15,520 bases of DNA, taken from contig DNMB01000019.1 of assembly GCA_003489485.1 (NCBI GenBank), forward strand, positions 1 to 15,520, written 5' to 3'. Position 1 is the stretch's first letter. Each line of letters opens with the position of its first letter. The notes under the pieces were generated by a model, which saw only the letters and a program-made list of their open reading frames with translations, did no database searches and was not told the DNA's origin. Source of the DNA: Chitinophagaceae bacterium. Its GTDB lineage: Bacteria > Bacteroidota > Bacteroidia > Chitinophagales > Chitinophagaceae. Of this stretch, positions 1 to 7,340 are shown in pieces. Both the position numbers and the translations under genes were made by a program.

Positions 1-783
1 ATCCGACAATTGCTGATACCCAAAGATCCCCAAGACGAAAAGAATGCCATTTTAGAGATCCGGGCCGGAACGGGTGGCGACGAAGCCAGTTTGTTTGCCG
101 GCGATCTGCTTAGAATGTATATGCGCTACTGTGACCGAAAGGGATGGAAAACCGCCATTTTGAGTGAGAACGAAGGGACCGTGGGAGGCTACAAAGAGGT
201 ACAGCTCGAAGTGGTGGGCGATGATGTGTACGGCACCCTCAAATTCGAAAGCGGGGTACACCGCGTACAGCGGGTTCCCGATACCGAAGCCAGCGGACGG
301 GTGCATACCTCGGCCGCTACCGTTGCGGTGATGCCCGAGGCCGAAGAGCTGGATTTTGAATTGAACCCAGCCGATGTAAAAATGGAGACTGCCCGAAGCG
401 GGGGAGCCGGCGGTCAGAACGTAAACAAAGTAGAGACCAAGGTGATGCTGACCCACCTTCCTACCGGCACAGTGGTCGTTTGCCAGACCGAGCGCTCGCA
501 GCTGGCCAACCGAGAGAAAGCCATGCAAATGTTAAGAACGCGTTTGTACGAAGAGCAGGTAAGAAAACAAGAAGAGGAGATTTCGCGCCATCGTAAAAGC
601 CTGGTTAGCACCGGCGACCGTAGCGCCAAGATCAGAACCTATAATTTTCCGCAGGGCCGGATCACCGATCACCGAATCGGCTTTACACTCTATAATCTGG
701 ATGCCGTACTTAACGGAGAGATCCAGGAATTGATCGAAGCCCTGCAATTTGCCGAAAACGCCGAGAAATTAACCCGCTCCTGA
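1..783 (+). CDS. prfA: Peptide chain release factor 1 (RF1), 5' end outside window
   Basis: RF1 recognises UAA and UAG stop codons in the ribosomal A site and triggers release of the finished protein. The reading frame is open from base 1, so the gene enters from the left; 260 codons are visible against about 360 residues in the family, so roughly the first 100 residues are missing. The TTG at base 10 is an internal Leu codon, not a start. The catalytic GGQ that enters the peptidyl-transferase centre is at bases 409-417. The stop-codon reading motif of the PxT type is present as P-D-T at 277-285, which marks RF1; RF2 has SPF there. The block [20 protein letters not shown] is also typical. The gene ends with TGA at 781-783. 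In many bacteria prfA lies next to prmC, which methylates the GGQ glutamine, but no prmC is visible here. Confidence 0.97.
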   Translation: MRQLLIPKDPQDEKNAILEIRAGTGGDEASLFAGDLLRMYMRYCDRKGWKTAILSENEGTVGGYKEVQLEVVGDDVYGTLKFESGVHRVQRVPDTEASGRVHTSAATVAVMPEAEELDFELNPADVKMETARSGGAGGQNVNKVETKVMLTHLPTGTVVVCQTERSQLANREKAMQMLRTRLYEEQVRKQEEEISRHRKSLVSTGDRSAKIRTYNFPQGRITDHRIGFTLYNLDAVLNGEIQELIEALQFAENAEKLTRS

Positions 784-886
784 CCCCGCTGAAGAAGTTT
801 TGATTTTTTTAACAAGGGGTCGCTCAACTTCTGAACTAACTTTACGTTCTATTAATGTTCGTTGATTTTTGATACAAACATTTTTC

Positions 887-1399
887 TCATAAGCAGTTAG
901 TTTTGGTTGCGACCCCTGTTTCTACAGGGGTCAATTTTTTGGCTACCCACCCACCTAAACCGCATCCTATACTATTGGCTAGCATATCGAGGTAATCGAA
1001 CTGCCGACCGGCTTGCAGCGCTTCTTGTAAAAATTCGATGGCAATGCCCACGCAGCACCATCCTGCCACATTCAAAATAATTAATCTGCGTTTTTGTGTA
1101 AGCGAAAAAGAGGCGGCATTGATGACCTGCTGCCATAAAAAGACCAGTCCAAAAAAAATGACGAGGTGAATCAATTTGTCGATGGGCAGTTGCTGGGGTA
1201 ATTGCGAAAGACCGAGTGCTGATAGCCATCTTGCGAACAATCCGTTCCCTGAAAACGAAGTTGCGGGGGCCAATAGCAAATAGGACGACATGGCTAACCA
1301 GCTCGTAGCGATGGTTAGAGAAAGAACGATCTTGTTCAATAGGGATGCTTTATGCGACCAACGACTCGTATCCGGCGGCATCGAGCAAGGCCTCGACAT
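887..1399 (-). CDS. VanZ-like family membrane protein
   Basis: This 170-residue protein has about four hydrophobic segments (near residues 24-44, 76-95, 107-124 and 137-153). It carries the residue pattern of the VanZ-like family: D74-K75 and H78 before the second segment, E122 and Q125, then R132, D135, D138, N142 and G145 in a QFDYLDMLANSIG block. The family is named after a teicoplanin-resistance accessory protein, but the biochemical role of most members is unknown, so I would not infer glycopeptide resistance. The ATG at 1397-1399 makes the gene overlap the end of gcvH by 50 bases in another frame. An internal ATG (1379-1381) or TTG (1337-1339) would reduce or remove the overlap, and the first hydrophobic segment begins only after these, so the start is uncertain. 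It is probably cotranscribed with gcvH; that gcvH/VanZ pairing is, to my knowledge, common in Bacteroidota, often beside sprA, which is not seen here. Confidence 0.85.
   Translation of the reverse strand: MSRPCSMPPDTSRWSHKASLLNKIVLSLTIATSWLAMSSYLLLAPATSFSGNGLFARWLSALGLSQLPQQLPIDKLIHLVIFFGLVFLWQQVINAASFSLTQKRRLIILNVAGWCCVGIAIEFLQEALQAGRQFDYLDMLANSIGCGLGGWVAKKLTPVETGVATKTNCL
911..940 (+). terminator. Hairpin plus T tract, possible prfA terminator
   Basis: GACCCCTGT (911-919) pairs perfectly with ACAGGGGTC (924-932) across a 4-base loop. On the plus strand this is followed by AA and six T (935-940), the form of an intrinsic terminator. It sits about 130 bases after the prfA stop and inside the 3' coding end of the leftward VanZ-like gene, where it encodes residues about 156-164. 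On the minus strand no T tract follows the hairpin, so termination would mainly serve rightward transcription. The structure is seen directly; its role is inferred. Confidence 0.6.
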
Positions 1400-1727
1400 C
1401 GGCCGGGTTGCTCACCGTCATTTTGATCATCCAGCCCTCACCATATGGATCGCTGTTGACCAGTTCGGGAGCGCCACCAAGCGCAGGATTCAATTCATTG
1501 ATCGTACCGCTAACGGGCAAAAAAAGATCGGAGACCGTTTTAACGGCTTCTACCGTACCAAATACGGCACCGGCCTCTAGCTGGCTTCCAATGGTATCGA
1601 CCTCAACGAAAACAATATCTCCCAGCTCGCGCTGTGCGTAGTCGGTAATTCCGATCGTGGCAACATTACCATCGAGGCTGATCCATTCGTGATCTTTGGT
1701 GTAGCGTAATTGAGCGGGGATATTCAT
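1350..1727 (-). CDS. gcvH: Glycine cleavage system H protein
   Basis: This 125-residue protein is the lipoyl-carrying shuttle of the glycine cleavage system. It moves the aminomethyl group from the P protein to the T protein and is reoxidised by the L protein in the cytoplasm. Length and sequence fit the family throughout: KDHEW near the start, GITDYAQRELGDIVFVE, and the lipoylation block VEAVKTVSDLFLPVSG, where K63 should carry lipoate. The ATG at 1725-1727 follows a TAGGTTTG promoter element by 20 bases. It lies 49 bases after the cyclophilin gene and overlaps the VanZ-like gene at its 3' end. The P, T and L components are not in this window. The assignment is secure. Confidence 0.97.
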   Translation of the reverse strand: MNIPAQLRYTKDHEWISLDGNVATIGITDYAQRELGDIVFVEVDTIGSQLEAGAVFGTVEAVKTVSDLFLPVSGTINELNPALGGAPELVNSDPYGEGWMIKMTVSNPADVEALLDAAGYESLVA

Positions 1728-1747
1728 AGGTCAATATTTTTGGAGCA

Positions 1748-1755
1748 CAAACCTA
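1748..1755 (-). promoter_or_regulatory. Possible Bacteroidota -7 element for gcvH
   Basis: On the minus strand this reads TAGGTTTG, an exact match to the Bacteroidota -7 consensus TAnnTTTG, ending 20 bases before the gcvH ATG. No TTG lies at the usual 19-base distance upstream; the nearest TTTG is only 12 bases away. The -33 half is therefore weak and the call is tentative. It would let gcvH be transcribed apart from the cyclophilin gene. Confidence 0.35.
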
Positions 1756-1776
1756 CTAATTATGATGCAAAAAAGT

Positions 1777-2493
1777 TCAGGAGCGTTTGCGCTTGATAAG
1801 CTTGGCTTGCAAGATCACCACATCTTGTAAGGGTCTGTCTCGATCGGCTCCTTTGCTGGTAGGCACATCGGCAATAGCATCGACTACCTCAATTCCACTG
1901 ATCACTTCGCCAAAGACAGTGTAGTTCTGGTCAAGATGCGGAACACCGCCCAGCGTAGTATAGACCTGGCGCTGTTCTGCAGGGATCTTTCGTTTAAGGC
2001 GATAGGTCTCTACCGAGTCAAGACCGGCCTCTGTAAAGACCTTGCCCTGGGTCAGGTAGAACTGGCTGGCACTGCTGGCTTTTTCAGGATTGTTATCGCG
2101 GGCGGCGGCAATGACACCCTTTTTATGAAACAAGGTGGGTTTGAACTCAGCGGGTACCCGGTAGCCCGGTCCGCCGTTGCCCAACACTTTACCGGCCGGG
2201 GCATTGCGACTGTCCGGATCGCCCGCTTGGATCATGAAATTTTTTATTACCCGATGAAAAAGGATGTTTTGATAATAGCCAGTTTTGACCAGTTTTAAAA
2301 AATTATCGCGGTGCAGGGGAGTCGAATCGGAGAGGCGTATTTGAATGCGACCCATGCTGGTTTCGAGAAGTACGTCGCGCTTGCGGTCCTTGCGGGTTAC
2401 GACCGAGTCCTTTGTATTCGGTTGAGCCCATACCTGCCCCGTTACGAGCAAGAGCAGGGCGATCGAAAAGGCGATTGAATTTTTTGTAAGCAT
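1777..2493 (-). CDS. Exported cyclophilin-type peptidyl-prolyl cis-trans isomerase
   Basis: This 238-residue enzyme should catalyse cis-trans isomerisation of X-Pro bonds, helping fold proteins outside the cytoplasm. Residues 1-23 form a signal peptide: K4, a long hydrophobic run, then a VWA cleavage site before Q24. I chose ATG 2491-2493 over an upstream ATG at 2530-2532 because it puts the signal peptide at the N-terminus and sits 4 bases after the preceding gene's stop. The cyclophilin domain spans about 40-232. The signature FHRVIKNFMIQAGDP (79-93) supplies catalytic R81 and Q89, and SQFYLTQGK (143-151) and YTVFGEV (191-197) follow. A charged insert at about 152-188, relative to short bacterial cyclophilins, resembles what I recall from Bacteroidota members. 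There is no lipobox Cys, so the product is probably soluble in the periplasm. Confidence 0.95.
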   Translation of the reverse strand: MLTKNSIAFSIALLLLVTGQVWAQPNTKDSVVTRKDRKRDVLLETSMGRIQIRLSDSTPLHRDNFLKLVKTGYYQNILFHRVIKNFMIQAGDPDSRNAPAGKVLGNGGPGYRVPAEFKPTLFHKKGVIAAARDNNPEKASSASQFYLTQGKVFTEAGLDSVETYRLKRKIPAEQRQVYTTLGGVPHLDQNYTVFGEVISGIEVVDAIADVPTSKGADRDRPLQDVVILQAKLIKRKRS

Positions 2494-2497
2494 AGTA

Positions 2498-2842
2498 TTA
2501 AAAGGATGATTCTTCGAAATAAAGCAATACATGATCTTTTATGAAATTCTCTTGGTCGAACATGTTCATGTCGGGCAAGGCTTTTAATTGCCGAAAATGA
2601 GGCCAGCCGTCTTCGTCTACTCGCTCTAGTTCGTAGTAGCCGCTTTTGGCCAGCAGGCTGCATACGGCCACATGCATCAGGTCTTGTTTCTGTTCTTTGG
2701 AGAATTTCTCTTTGATATCACCGAACTCTTGTACGCCGACCAGGAACAAAACGGTTTCCAGGTCGGGCTTTTTCCCAAACCGTTCTACCAATTTTGCCTC
2801 CAAATTCCACCAACGTTGTTGCAGATCGTCTTGGGCTAACAT
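2498..2842 (-). CDS. Conserved hypothetical protein, Bacteroidota type
   Basis: This soluble 114-residue protein has no signal peptide or membrane segment. Blocks that look conserved are VLFLVGVQEFG (31-41), KQDLMHVAVCSLL (52-64) and GYYELERVDEDGWPHF (68-83), plus a WW pair at 11-12. I recall similar short proteins in many Bacteroidota but know no function. The last 20 residues are acidic and aromatic-rich. The ATG at 2840-2842 lies just 5 bases after a TATCTTTG promoter element, so the transcript may be leaderless. It is the first gene of a leftward unit, 4 bases ahead of the secreted cyclophilin, and is divergent from serS across 79 bases. Coding status is supported by the tight gene packing, the matching promoter and the well-formed protein; no function is assigned. 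Confidence 0.85.
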   Translation of the reverse strand: MLAQDDLQQRWWNLEAKLVERFGKKPDLETVLFLVGVQEFGDIKEKFSKEQKQDLMHVAVCSLLAKSGYYELERVDEDGWPHFRQLKALPDMNMFDQENFIKDHVLLYFEESSF

Positions 2843-2847
2843 AGGTA

Positions 2848-2855
2848 CAAAGATA
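2848..2855 (-). promoter_or_regulatory. -7 element for the hypothetical gene, near-leaderless
   Basis: On the minus strand this reads TATCTTTG, an exact TAnnTTTG match, ending 5 bases before the ATG at 2842. Transcription would begin at or next to the start codon. No TTG is found at the 19-base distance, so the upstream half of the promoter is not supported. Confidence 0.4.
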
Positions 2856-2876
2856 ACGGCTTGCCCGCCGATTGTC

Positions 2877-2906
2877 TTGTCGGGCGCGGCCGGTACTTTA
2901 TATTTG
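2877..2906 (+). promoter_or_regulatory. Bacteroidota primary-sigma promoter for serS
   Basis: TTG at 2877-2879, a spacer of exactly 19 bases, and TATATTTG at 2899-2906 match the Bacteroidota consensus TTTG-N19-TAnnTTTG. The element ends 15 bases before the serS ATG, so the untranslated leader should be only about 10 bases. It is the best promoter in the window. Confidence 0.7.
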
Positions 2907-2921
2907 CCTCAAATTGGTTAC

Positions 2922-4196
2922 ATGCTCACTCTTCAGCAATTGAGGCAAGACCCCCAGGGTGTAAAGGCCAGACTGGCCAAAAAGCATTTTGCCCGGCCCG
3001 AACTGGTCGATACCATCATTGCCCTCGATGACCAGCGAAAGAAATTACAATTAGACAGCGATAATCTGCAAGCCAAGATCAATACCCTTTCTAAAGAAAT
3101 TGGCATGATGATGGGTAAGGGTGAGCGCGAACAGGCCGAGGCCCGCAAACAAGAAGTGGCTTCGCTAAAAGCCTCATTGCAACCATTGGCAGAGCAGTTG
3201 GGTGCCGCAGAGCAGCAATTGCAAAGCGAACTGGTATTACTTCCCAATCTTCCTAACGAAAAAGTTCCCGTGGGTCGTACGGCCTCCGACAACGAGGTCG
3301 TTCGCGAAGGAGGTACAAAACCGGTGTTGCCCGAGGGGGCACAGGCTCACTGGGACCTGATCCGCACCTACGATCTGGTCGATTTTGAGGCCGGTGCCCG
3401 AATAACCGGCAGCGGCTTTCCGGTGTACAAGGGAAAGGGCGCCAAATTGCAGCGTTCACTGATTCAGTATTTCTTGGATGTAAATACCGCAGCGGGTTAC
3501 ACGGAGTACTTGCCCCCATTGATGGTCAATGAAGCATCTGCCTACGGAACCGGACAGCTACCCGATAAAGAAGGGCAGATGTATCATATGCCGCTCGATA
3601 ATTTGTACATGATCCCTACTTCGGAGGTGCCTGTTACCAATATTTATCGCGATCAACTGCTATCGCTTAACGATCTGCCTGTTCGCATGACGGCTTTTTC
3701 GCCTTGTTTCAGAAGAGAGGCCGGAAGTTTCGGATCTGATGTAAGAGGGCTCAACCGGGTGCATCAATTCGATAAGGTAGAGATCGTATCGATCGTACCT
3801 CCTGAGCAGAGTTATGCCGTATTGGATGAGATGGTATTGCATGTAGAGAAACTGCTGCAATCATTGGAGCTTCCGTATCGCATTTTGCGTCTTTGCGGGG
3901 GCGATATGAGTTTTGCCTCTGCGCTTACCTACGATTTTGAGGTATACAGTGCGGCTCAACAAAAATGGCTCGAGGTAAGCTCGGTCAGCAATTTTGAATC
4001 GTTTCAGGCTAATCGATTAAAACTTCGCTATAAAGACGAGAAGGGTAAATCTCAGTTGCTGCACACGCTCAATGGCAGTTCGCTGGCCCTACCTCGTATC
4101 GTGGCCGCCTTGCTGGAAAATAACCAGACACCGCAGGGAATACGCCTGCCGAAAATAGTGGAGGCTTACATGGGAACAGCTCTGCTTACGCGCTAG
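2922..4196 (+). CDS. serS: Seryl-tRNA synthetase
   Basis: This 424-residue class II aminoacyl-tRNA synthetase charges tRNA-Ser (and tRNA-Sec where present) in the cytoplasm. The N-terminus MLTLQQLRQDPQGVKARLAK is typical, so the real start is ATG 2922. An open frame continues upstream to 2646, but it runs through the promoter and antisense to the neighbouring gene. Residues about 26-105 form the long antiparallel coiled coil that grips the tRNA long variable arm. The catalytic domain has the TSE serine-site loop (233-235), motif 2 FRREAGS (263-269) followed by RGLNRVHQFDKVE, and motif 3 GSSLALPR (385-392). Length is normal. The stop at 4194-4196 lies beyond the stop of the convergent AlkB-like gene, so the two genes overlap by 11 bases. 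Confidence 0.98.
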   Translation: MLTLQQLRQDPQGVKARLAKKHFARPELVDTIIALDDQRKKLQLDSDNLQAKINTLSKEIGMMMGKGEREQAEARKQEVASLKASLQPLAEQLGAAEQQLQSELVLLPNLPNEKVPVGRTASDNEVVREGGTKPVLPEGAQAHWDLIRTYDLVDFEAGARITGSGFPVYKGKGAKLQRSLIQYFLDVNTAAGYTEYLPPLMVNEASAYGTGQLPDKEGQMYHMPLDNLYMIPTSEVPVTNIYRDQLLSLNDLPVRMTAFSPCFRREAGSFGSDVRGLNRVHQFDKVEIVSIVPPEQSYAVLDEMVLHVEKLLQSLELPYRILRLCGGDMSFASALTYDFEVYSAAQQKWLEVSSVSNFESFQANRLKLRYKDEKGKSQLLHTLNGSSLALPRIVAALLENNQTPQGIRLPKIVEAYMGTALLTR

Positions 4197-5244
4197 CGAC
4201 TTCGTGCGCTTGCTGCCACTCCTTTATTTTTTTATGCATGATGCTAAACCACAGCGGTGGCACCAACGCCAATAGCATCATACCCGGATAACCGGTGGGC
4301 ATTTGCGGCGCATTGTCATGATGACGAAGCACCTGGTATTTGCGGCTGGCCAAGTAGTGATGATCGGAGTGACGGCTCAATTCAAAAAGCATCAGTCTGC
4401 CCACCACATGATCGCTGTTCCAACTATGATGGGGCATGGCTCTCTCATATTGTCCGGAGGCTCCCAGCTTTCGTTGCAAGCCGTAATGTTCTATGTAGTT
4501 GACGGTCTCTAACATGAGCATTCCCATAAAGGCCGCTCCGAGAAATGCCAGCACTGAACTGGTACCAAAATACCATCCGATCAACGCCACAAAGGCAATT
4601 TGTAAAAACTGAAATCGTATCATCTCGTTGTGAACAGAGAAAGCCGTTCCCCTTTTTTTGCGACACTCTTCGTTTGCAATGTGCCAGGCACTCACATAGC
4701 TCATTACAATGGTGCGGAAGTAAAAGGTATAGACCGGTTCTCCGAAACGAGCACTGCTGGGATCTTCGGGGGTGGCCACGCGTTTGTGATGCCCTTTGTT
4801 GTGTTCGGTAAAAAAGTGCATGTACAGCGAGGTCAACAAAAGTGCCTTGGCCAGGGTTTGCTCGAAGCGATCAACGCGGTGACCGAGTTCGTGCGCTACA
4901 TTGATGCCGAAGATGCCGCACAGTAATCCCATCGCAAAGATGCGACCCAGTCGGTCCGAGAAAGAAAGAGAATCACTGGCTATGCCCTCTAAAAAAATAT
5001 AGAGTAAGAAATATTGTATGACCACCGTTACATAGAGCATAAGATCATAGCTCCGGTCTTGTTTGGCCAGTTCTTCTTCGGCCGCACTCATATTGACAGG
5101 GTCGGGCTTTATAAAGAGCTCTGTGAGCGGCACCAGTATCCAGGCCCAGCACATGGGCATCCATACGATCCATCCCTGGCCGGTAAAGGAAAACCAGGCC
5201 CCAGCAAAAAAGATAAAAGGAGATAGATATTTAAATGCCTTCAT
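4186..5244 (-). CDS. AlkB-type membrane di-iron hydroxylase (alkane 1-monooxygenase family)
   Basis: This 352-residue membrane protein belongs to the AlkB branch of the fatty-acid-desaturase-like di-iron enzymes. Characterised members hydroxylate the terminal carbon of alkanes, using O2 and electrons from rubredoxin. Nine histidines in the positions expected for iron binding are present: HELGHR (H118, H122), EHNKGHH (H148, H152, H153), EHYG (H253) and RHSDHH (H292, H295, H296). Other family blocks are RVATPEDPSSARFGEPVY after the second motif, NYIEHYGLQR, HSWNS and GYPGMMLLALVPPLW. Several hydrophobic segments flank these. The start is ATG 5242-5244, 17 bases after the OPT gene; an in-frame ATG further upstream would overlap that gene. 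It is somewhat shorter than the roughly 400-residue Pseudomonas AlkB. No rubredoxin or rubredoxin reductase is nearby, so the true substrate (alkane, fatty acyl or other lipid) cannot be fixed from sequence. Confidence 0.92.
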   Translation of the reverse strand: MKAFKYLSPFIFFAGAWFSFTGQGWIVWMPMCWAWILVPLTELFIKPDPVNMSAAEEELAKQDRSYDLMLYVTVVIQYFLLYIFLEGIASDSLSFSDRLGRIFAMGLLCGIFGINVAHELGHRVDRFEQTLAKALLLTSLYMHFFTEHNKGHHKRVATPEDPSSARFGEPVYTFYFRTIVMSYVSAWHIANEECRKKRGTAFSVHNEMIRFQFLQIAFVALIGWYFGTSSVLAFLGAAFMGMLMLETVNYIEHYGLQRKLGASGQYERAMPHHSWNSDHVVGRLMLFELSRHSDHHYLASRKYQVLRHHDNAPQMPTGYPGMMLLALVPPLWFSIMHKKIKEWQQAHEVASA

Positions 5245-5261
5245 AGGTGATCCGTTAGTGG

Positions 5262-7325
5262 TTAAGCAGATTTCTTTGAAGTAGCAATGCGGTAAAGCAC
5301 CCAAGCCATCAAGGCAAAGAATCCTACGCCCAGCCATTTGTATCCTTCGTGCCCGAGTGTGTCCGCTATGCTATGCTCGGCATTGATGCTGCCCAGTTTT
5401 TTATTTACGGACTCGATAGAAGAAAGAATAGCTACCAGCACACCGGCCAGTGCCCCGCCGGCCACCAGACCGGTAGCGAACAGATTGCCTTTGCCAAGAT
5501 CTTCTTCTTCTGCAGACAAGACAATATTCTTTTTCTTTTGTGTCCACTCTACCAAACCTCTTATGGCACCACCAATGAAAATGGGAAGGGTAGTAGAAAG
5601 AGGCAGATAAATTCCGATCGCAAAACTGAGGGCCTTGATGCCGCACAGCTCCATCACGATGGCAATAAAGACACCGACCAATACGAATTGCCAATCGAGA
5701 TTGAAAGAAAGGATCCCTTTTACAAGCGTGGCCATCAATGTTCCTTGCGGAGCCGGATACTTATCGGTACCGATGGCGTGCTGAATACCTTGGGCCGCCA
5801 TCTCTGCCGTAGGTTGGTCAAGTATCTTAATGGTGGCTCCAATGGCGATCGAAGAAACGATGGCTCCTACGAAAAGGGCCAATTGTTGATAGCGTGGAGT
5901 GGCTCCTACAATATATCCCGTCTTGAGGTCTTGCGAGGTGGCACCCGCGTTGGCCGCAGCGATGCAGATCATTCCCCCAACGACCAATGCCATCGGCTCG
6001 TATACATATCCGGTCCATTTAACGGCAATAAAGATCAGACAGGTGCCCATAAGTGTGGCGATCGTCATTCCCGAAATAGGATTATTCGACGAGCCGATCA
6101 GCCCCACGATACGAGAAGAGACAGTTACAAAAAAGGCGCCGAAAATAATGACCAGTACACCCAGCAATAATTTGCTGCCGATGTTGCTGCCGGGAATCAG
6201 CGTGCTGGGAAGCAGTGCAATTACCGCGATCAGCAGCAGGCTGCCAATTCCTACTACTTTTAAAGAGAGGTCTTGCTCGGTACGAAGTACGGCCGTTGCT
6301 TCACTGCGTGCACCCGTTTTTTGAAGTGATCCGATACTTCCTTTAAATGAAGAGATGATGGTGGGAATGGTTTTGATGAGGGTAATGAATCCGCCCGCTG
6401 CTACAGCTCCGGCTCCGATCTGCCTGATATAGGCACGATAGATCGCCGTTGACCAATCAGCAAATCCTTGTGTGGCAGGATCCCATCCTCCCGGTCCGCC
6501 CGCTGTTTCTACATTGCTGAGGTAGCCGAGTTTTACCAATTGGGCGGCGATCACAACGCCGTGATCACTGAGCAAACTGGCCAGCAGGGGTGTAAATACG
6601 AACCAGCTGAGTACGCCACCGGCCACGAGCACCCCTGCAATTTTTGGACCGATAATATATCCTACTCCCAGGTATTCGGGCGTAATTTCTCCACTCACTT
6701 TGGCAGATGGAAAGAACTTTTGGGTTTGCTTCGTCATGAACGAAGGGGTCTCGGCAATAACGTGTACGATCTTTTGCAACAAGGCATAGACGAAAGAAAA
6801 TCCTAATCCTAAAAATGCGGTCTTGGCAAAGTCCCCACCTTTTTCGCCCGCCTTCAGCACCGAGGCACAGGCTGTTCCTTCGGGATAGGGAAGCGTTTTG
6901 TGTTCTTGTACGATCAGCGAACGACGCAGCGGAATCATCATCAGCGTTCCTAGTACGCCACCGAAAATAGCCAGTATAAGAATGGTGAAATAATTGAAGA
7001 AATTAGCGCTTCCTGCCTCGCTTAAAAATAAAAATCCAGGTAACGTAAAGACCACACCGGCTGCGATGCTTTCTCCGGCCGATCCGGTGGTTTGAATGAT
7101 ATTATTTTCAAGGATAGTGGTGCGCAACAATTTTCTGCCCAGTGTAATGGCCAATACGGCAATGGGGATCGATGCCGATACGGTCAGGCCGGCCTTGAGA
7201 GCCAGATACACGGTAGAGGCGCCAAAGATGATTCCAAAGGCCGCTCCGGTCAAAATGGACTTGAGGGTAAACTCGGCCATCTTGGTTTCGGGAGAAACAA
7301 AGGGCTTAAATTGTTGATCGCTCAT
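5262..7325 (-). CDS. OPT-family oligopeptide or metal-chelate transporter
   Basis: This 687-residue inner-membrane protein has roughly 14-16 hydrophobic segments and belongs to the OPT superfamily. Family members are proton-coupled importers of oligopeptides or, in the YSL branch, of metal-chelate complexes. Family blocks are NIIQTTGSAGESIAAGVVF (75-93), LPYPEGTACASVLKAGE (145-161), LGLGFSFVYALLQK (172-185) and SSNNPISGMTIATLMG (412-427). The N-terminus is cytoplasmic-looking, with no signal peptide. ATG 7323-7325 is 15 bases after the POT gene's stop, and the AlkB-like gene follows 17 bases later, so all three are probably one transcript. Substrate cannot be read from sequence; di/tri/oligopeptides are the default guess and an iron chelate is an alternative given the iron enzyme downstream. 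Confidence 0.92.
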   Translation of the reverse strand: MSDQQFKPFVSPETKMAEFTLKSILTGAAFGIIFGASTVYLALKAGLTVSASIPIAVLAITLGRKLLRTTILENNIIQTTGSAGESIAAGVVFTLPGFLFLSEAGSANFFNYFTILILAIFGGVLGTLMMIPLRRSLIVQEHKTLPYPEGTACASVLKAGEKGGDFAKTAFLGLGFSFVYALLQKIVHVIAETPSFMTKQTQKFFPSAKVSGEITPEYLGVGYIIGPKIAGVLVAGGVLSWFVFTPLLASLLSDHGVVIAAQLVKLGYLSNVETAGGPGGWDPATQGFADWSTAIYRAYIRQIGAGAVAAGGFITLIKTIPTIISSFKGSIGSLQKTGARSEATAVLRTEQDLSLKVVGIGSLLLIAVIALLPSTLIPGSNIGSKLLLGVLVIIFGAFFVTVSSRIVGLIGSSNNPISGMTIATLMGTCLIFIAVKWTGYVYEPMALVVGGMICIAAANAGATSQDLKTGYIVGATPRYQQLALFVGAIVSSIAIGATIKILDQPTAEMAAQGIQHAIGTDKYPAPQGTLMATLVKGILSFNLDWQFVLVGVFIAIVMELCGIKALSFAIGIYLPLSTTLPIFIGGAIRGLVEWTQKKKNIVLSAEEEDLGKGNLFATGLVAGGALAGVLVAILSSIESVNKKLGSINAEHSIADTLGHEGYKWLGVGFFALMAWVLYRIATSKKSA

Positions 7326-7340
7326 ATGCGTTAGTTATAA

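Noticed and set aside
52..528. Minus-strand open frame of 158 codons
   Set aside because: It is antisense to prfA, whose GGQ and other motifs prove the opposite strand codes.
887..1399. Glycopeptide resistance via VanZ
   Set aside because: Only the broad VanZ-like family is supported, and no vanA-type resistance genes are nearby.
2494..2532. Upstream ATG for the cyclophilin gene
   Set aside because: It would place 13 residues before the signal peptide and overlap the preceding gene; ATG 2491-2493 gives a proper signal peptide.
2646..2921. N-terminal extension of the serS reading frame
   Set aside because: It runs over the serS promoter and antisense to the hypothetical gene, is Cys-rich and unlike SerRS, and the standard N-terminus begins at ATG 2922.
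5245..5337. Upstream ATG adding 31 residues to the AlkB-like protein
   Set aside because: The extension lies within the OPT coding region and is not AlkB-like; ATG 5242-5244 begins just before the first membrane helix.
5349..6170. Long plus-strand open frame of 273 codons
   Set aside because: It is antisense to the conserved OPT transporter, and its product is very polar with no recognisable domain; it is a shadow frame.
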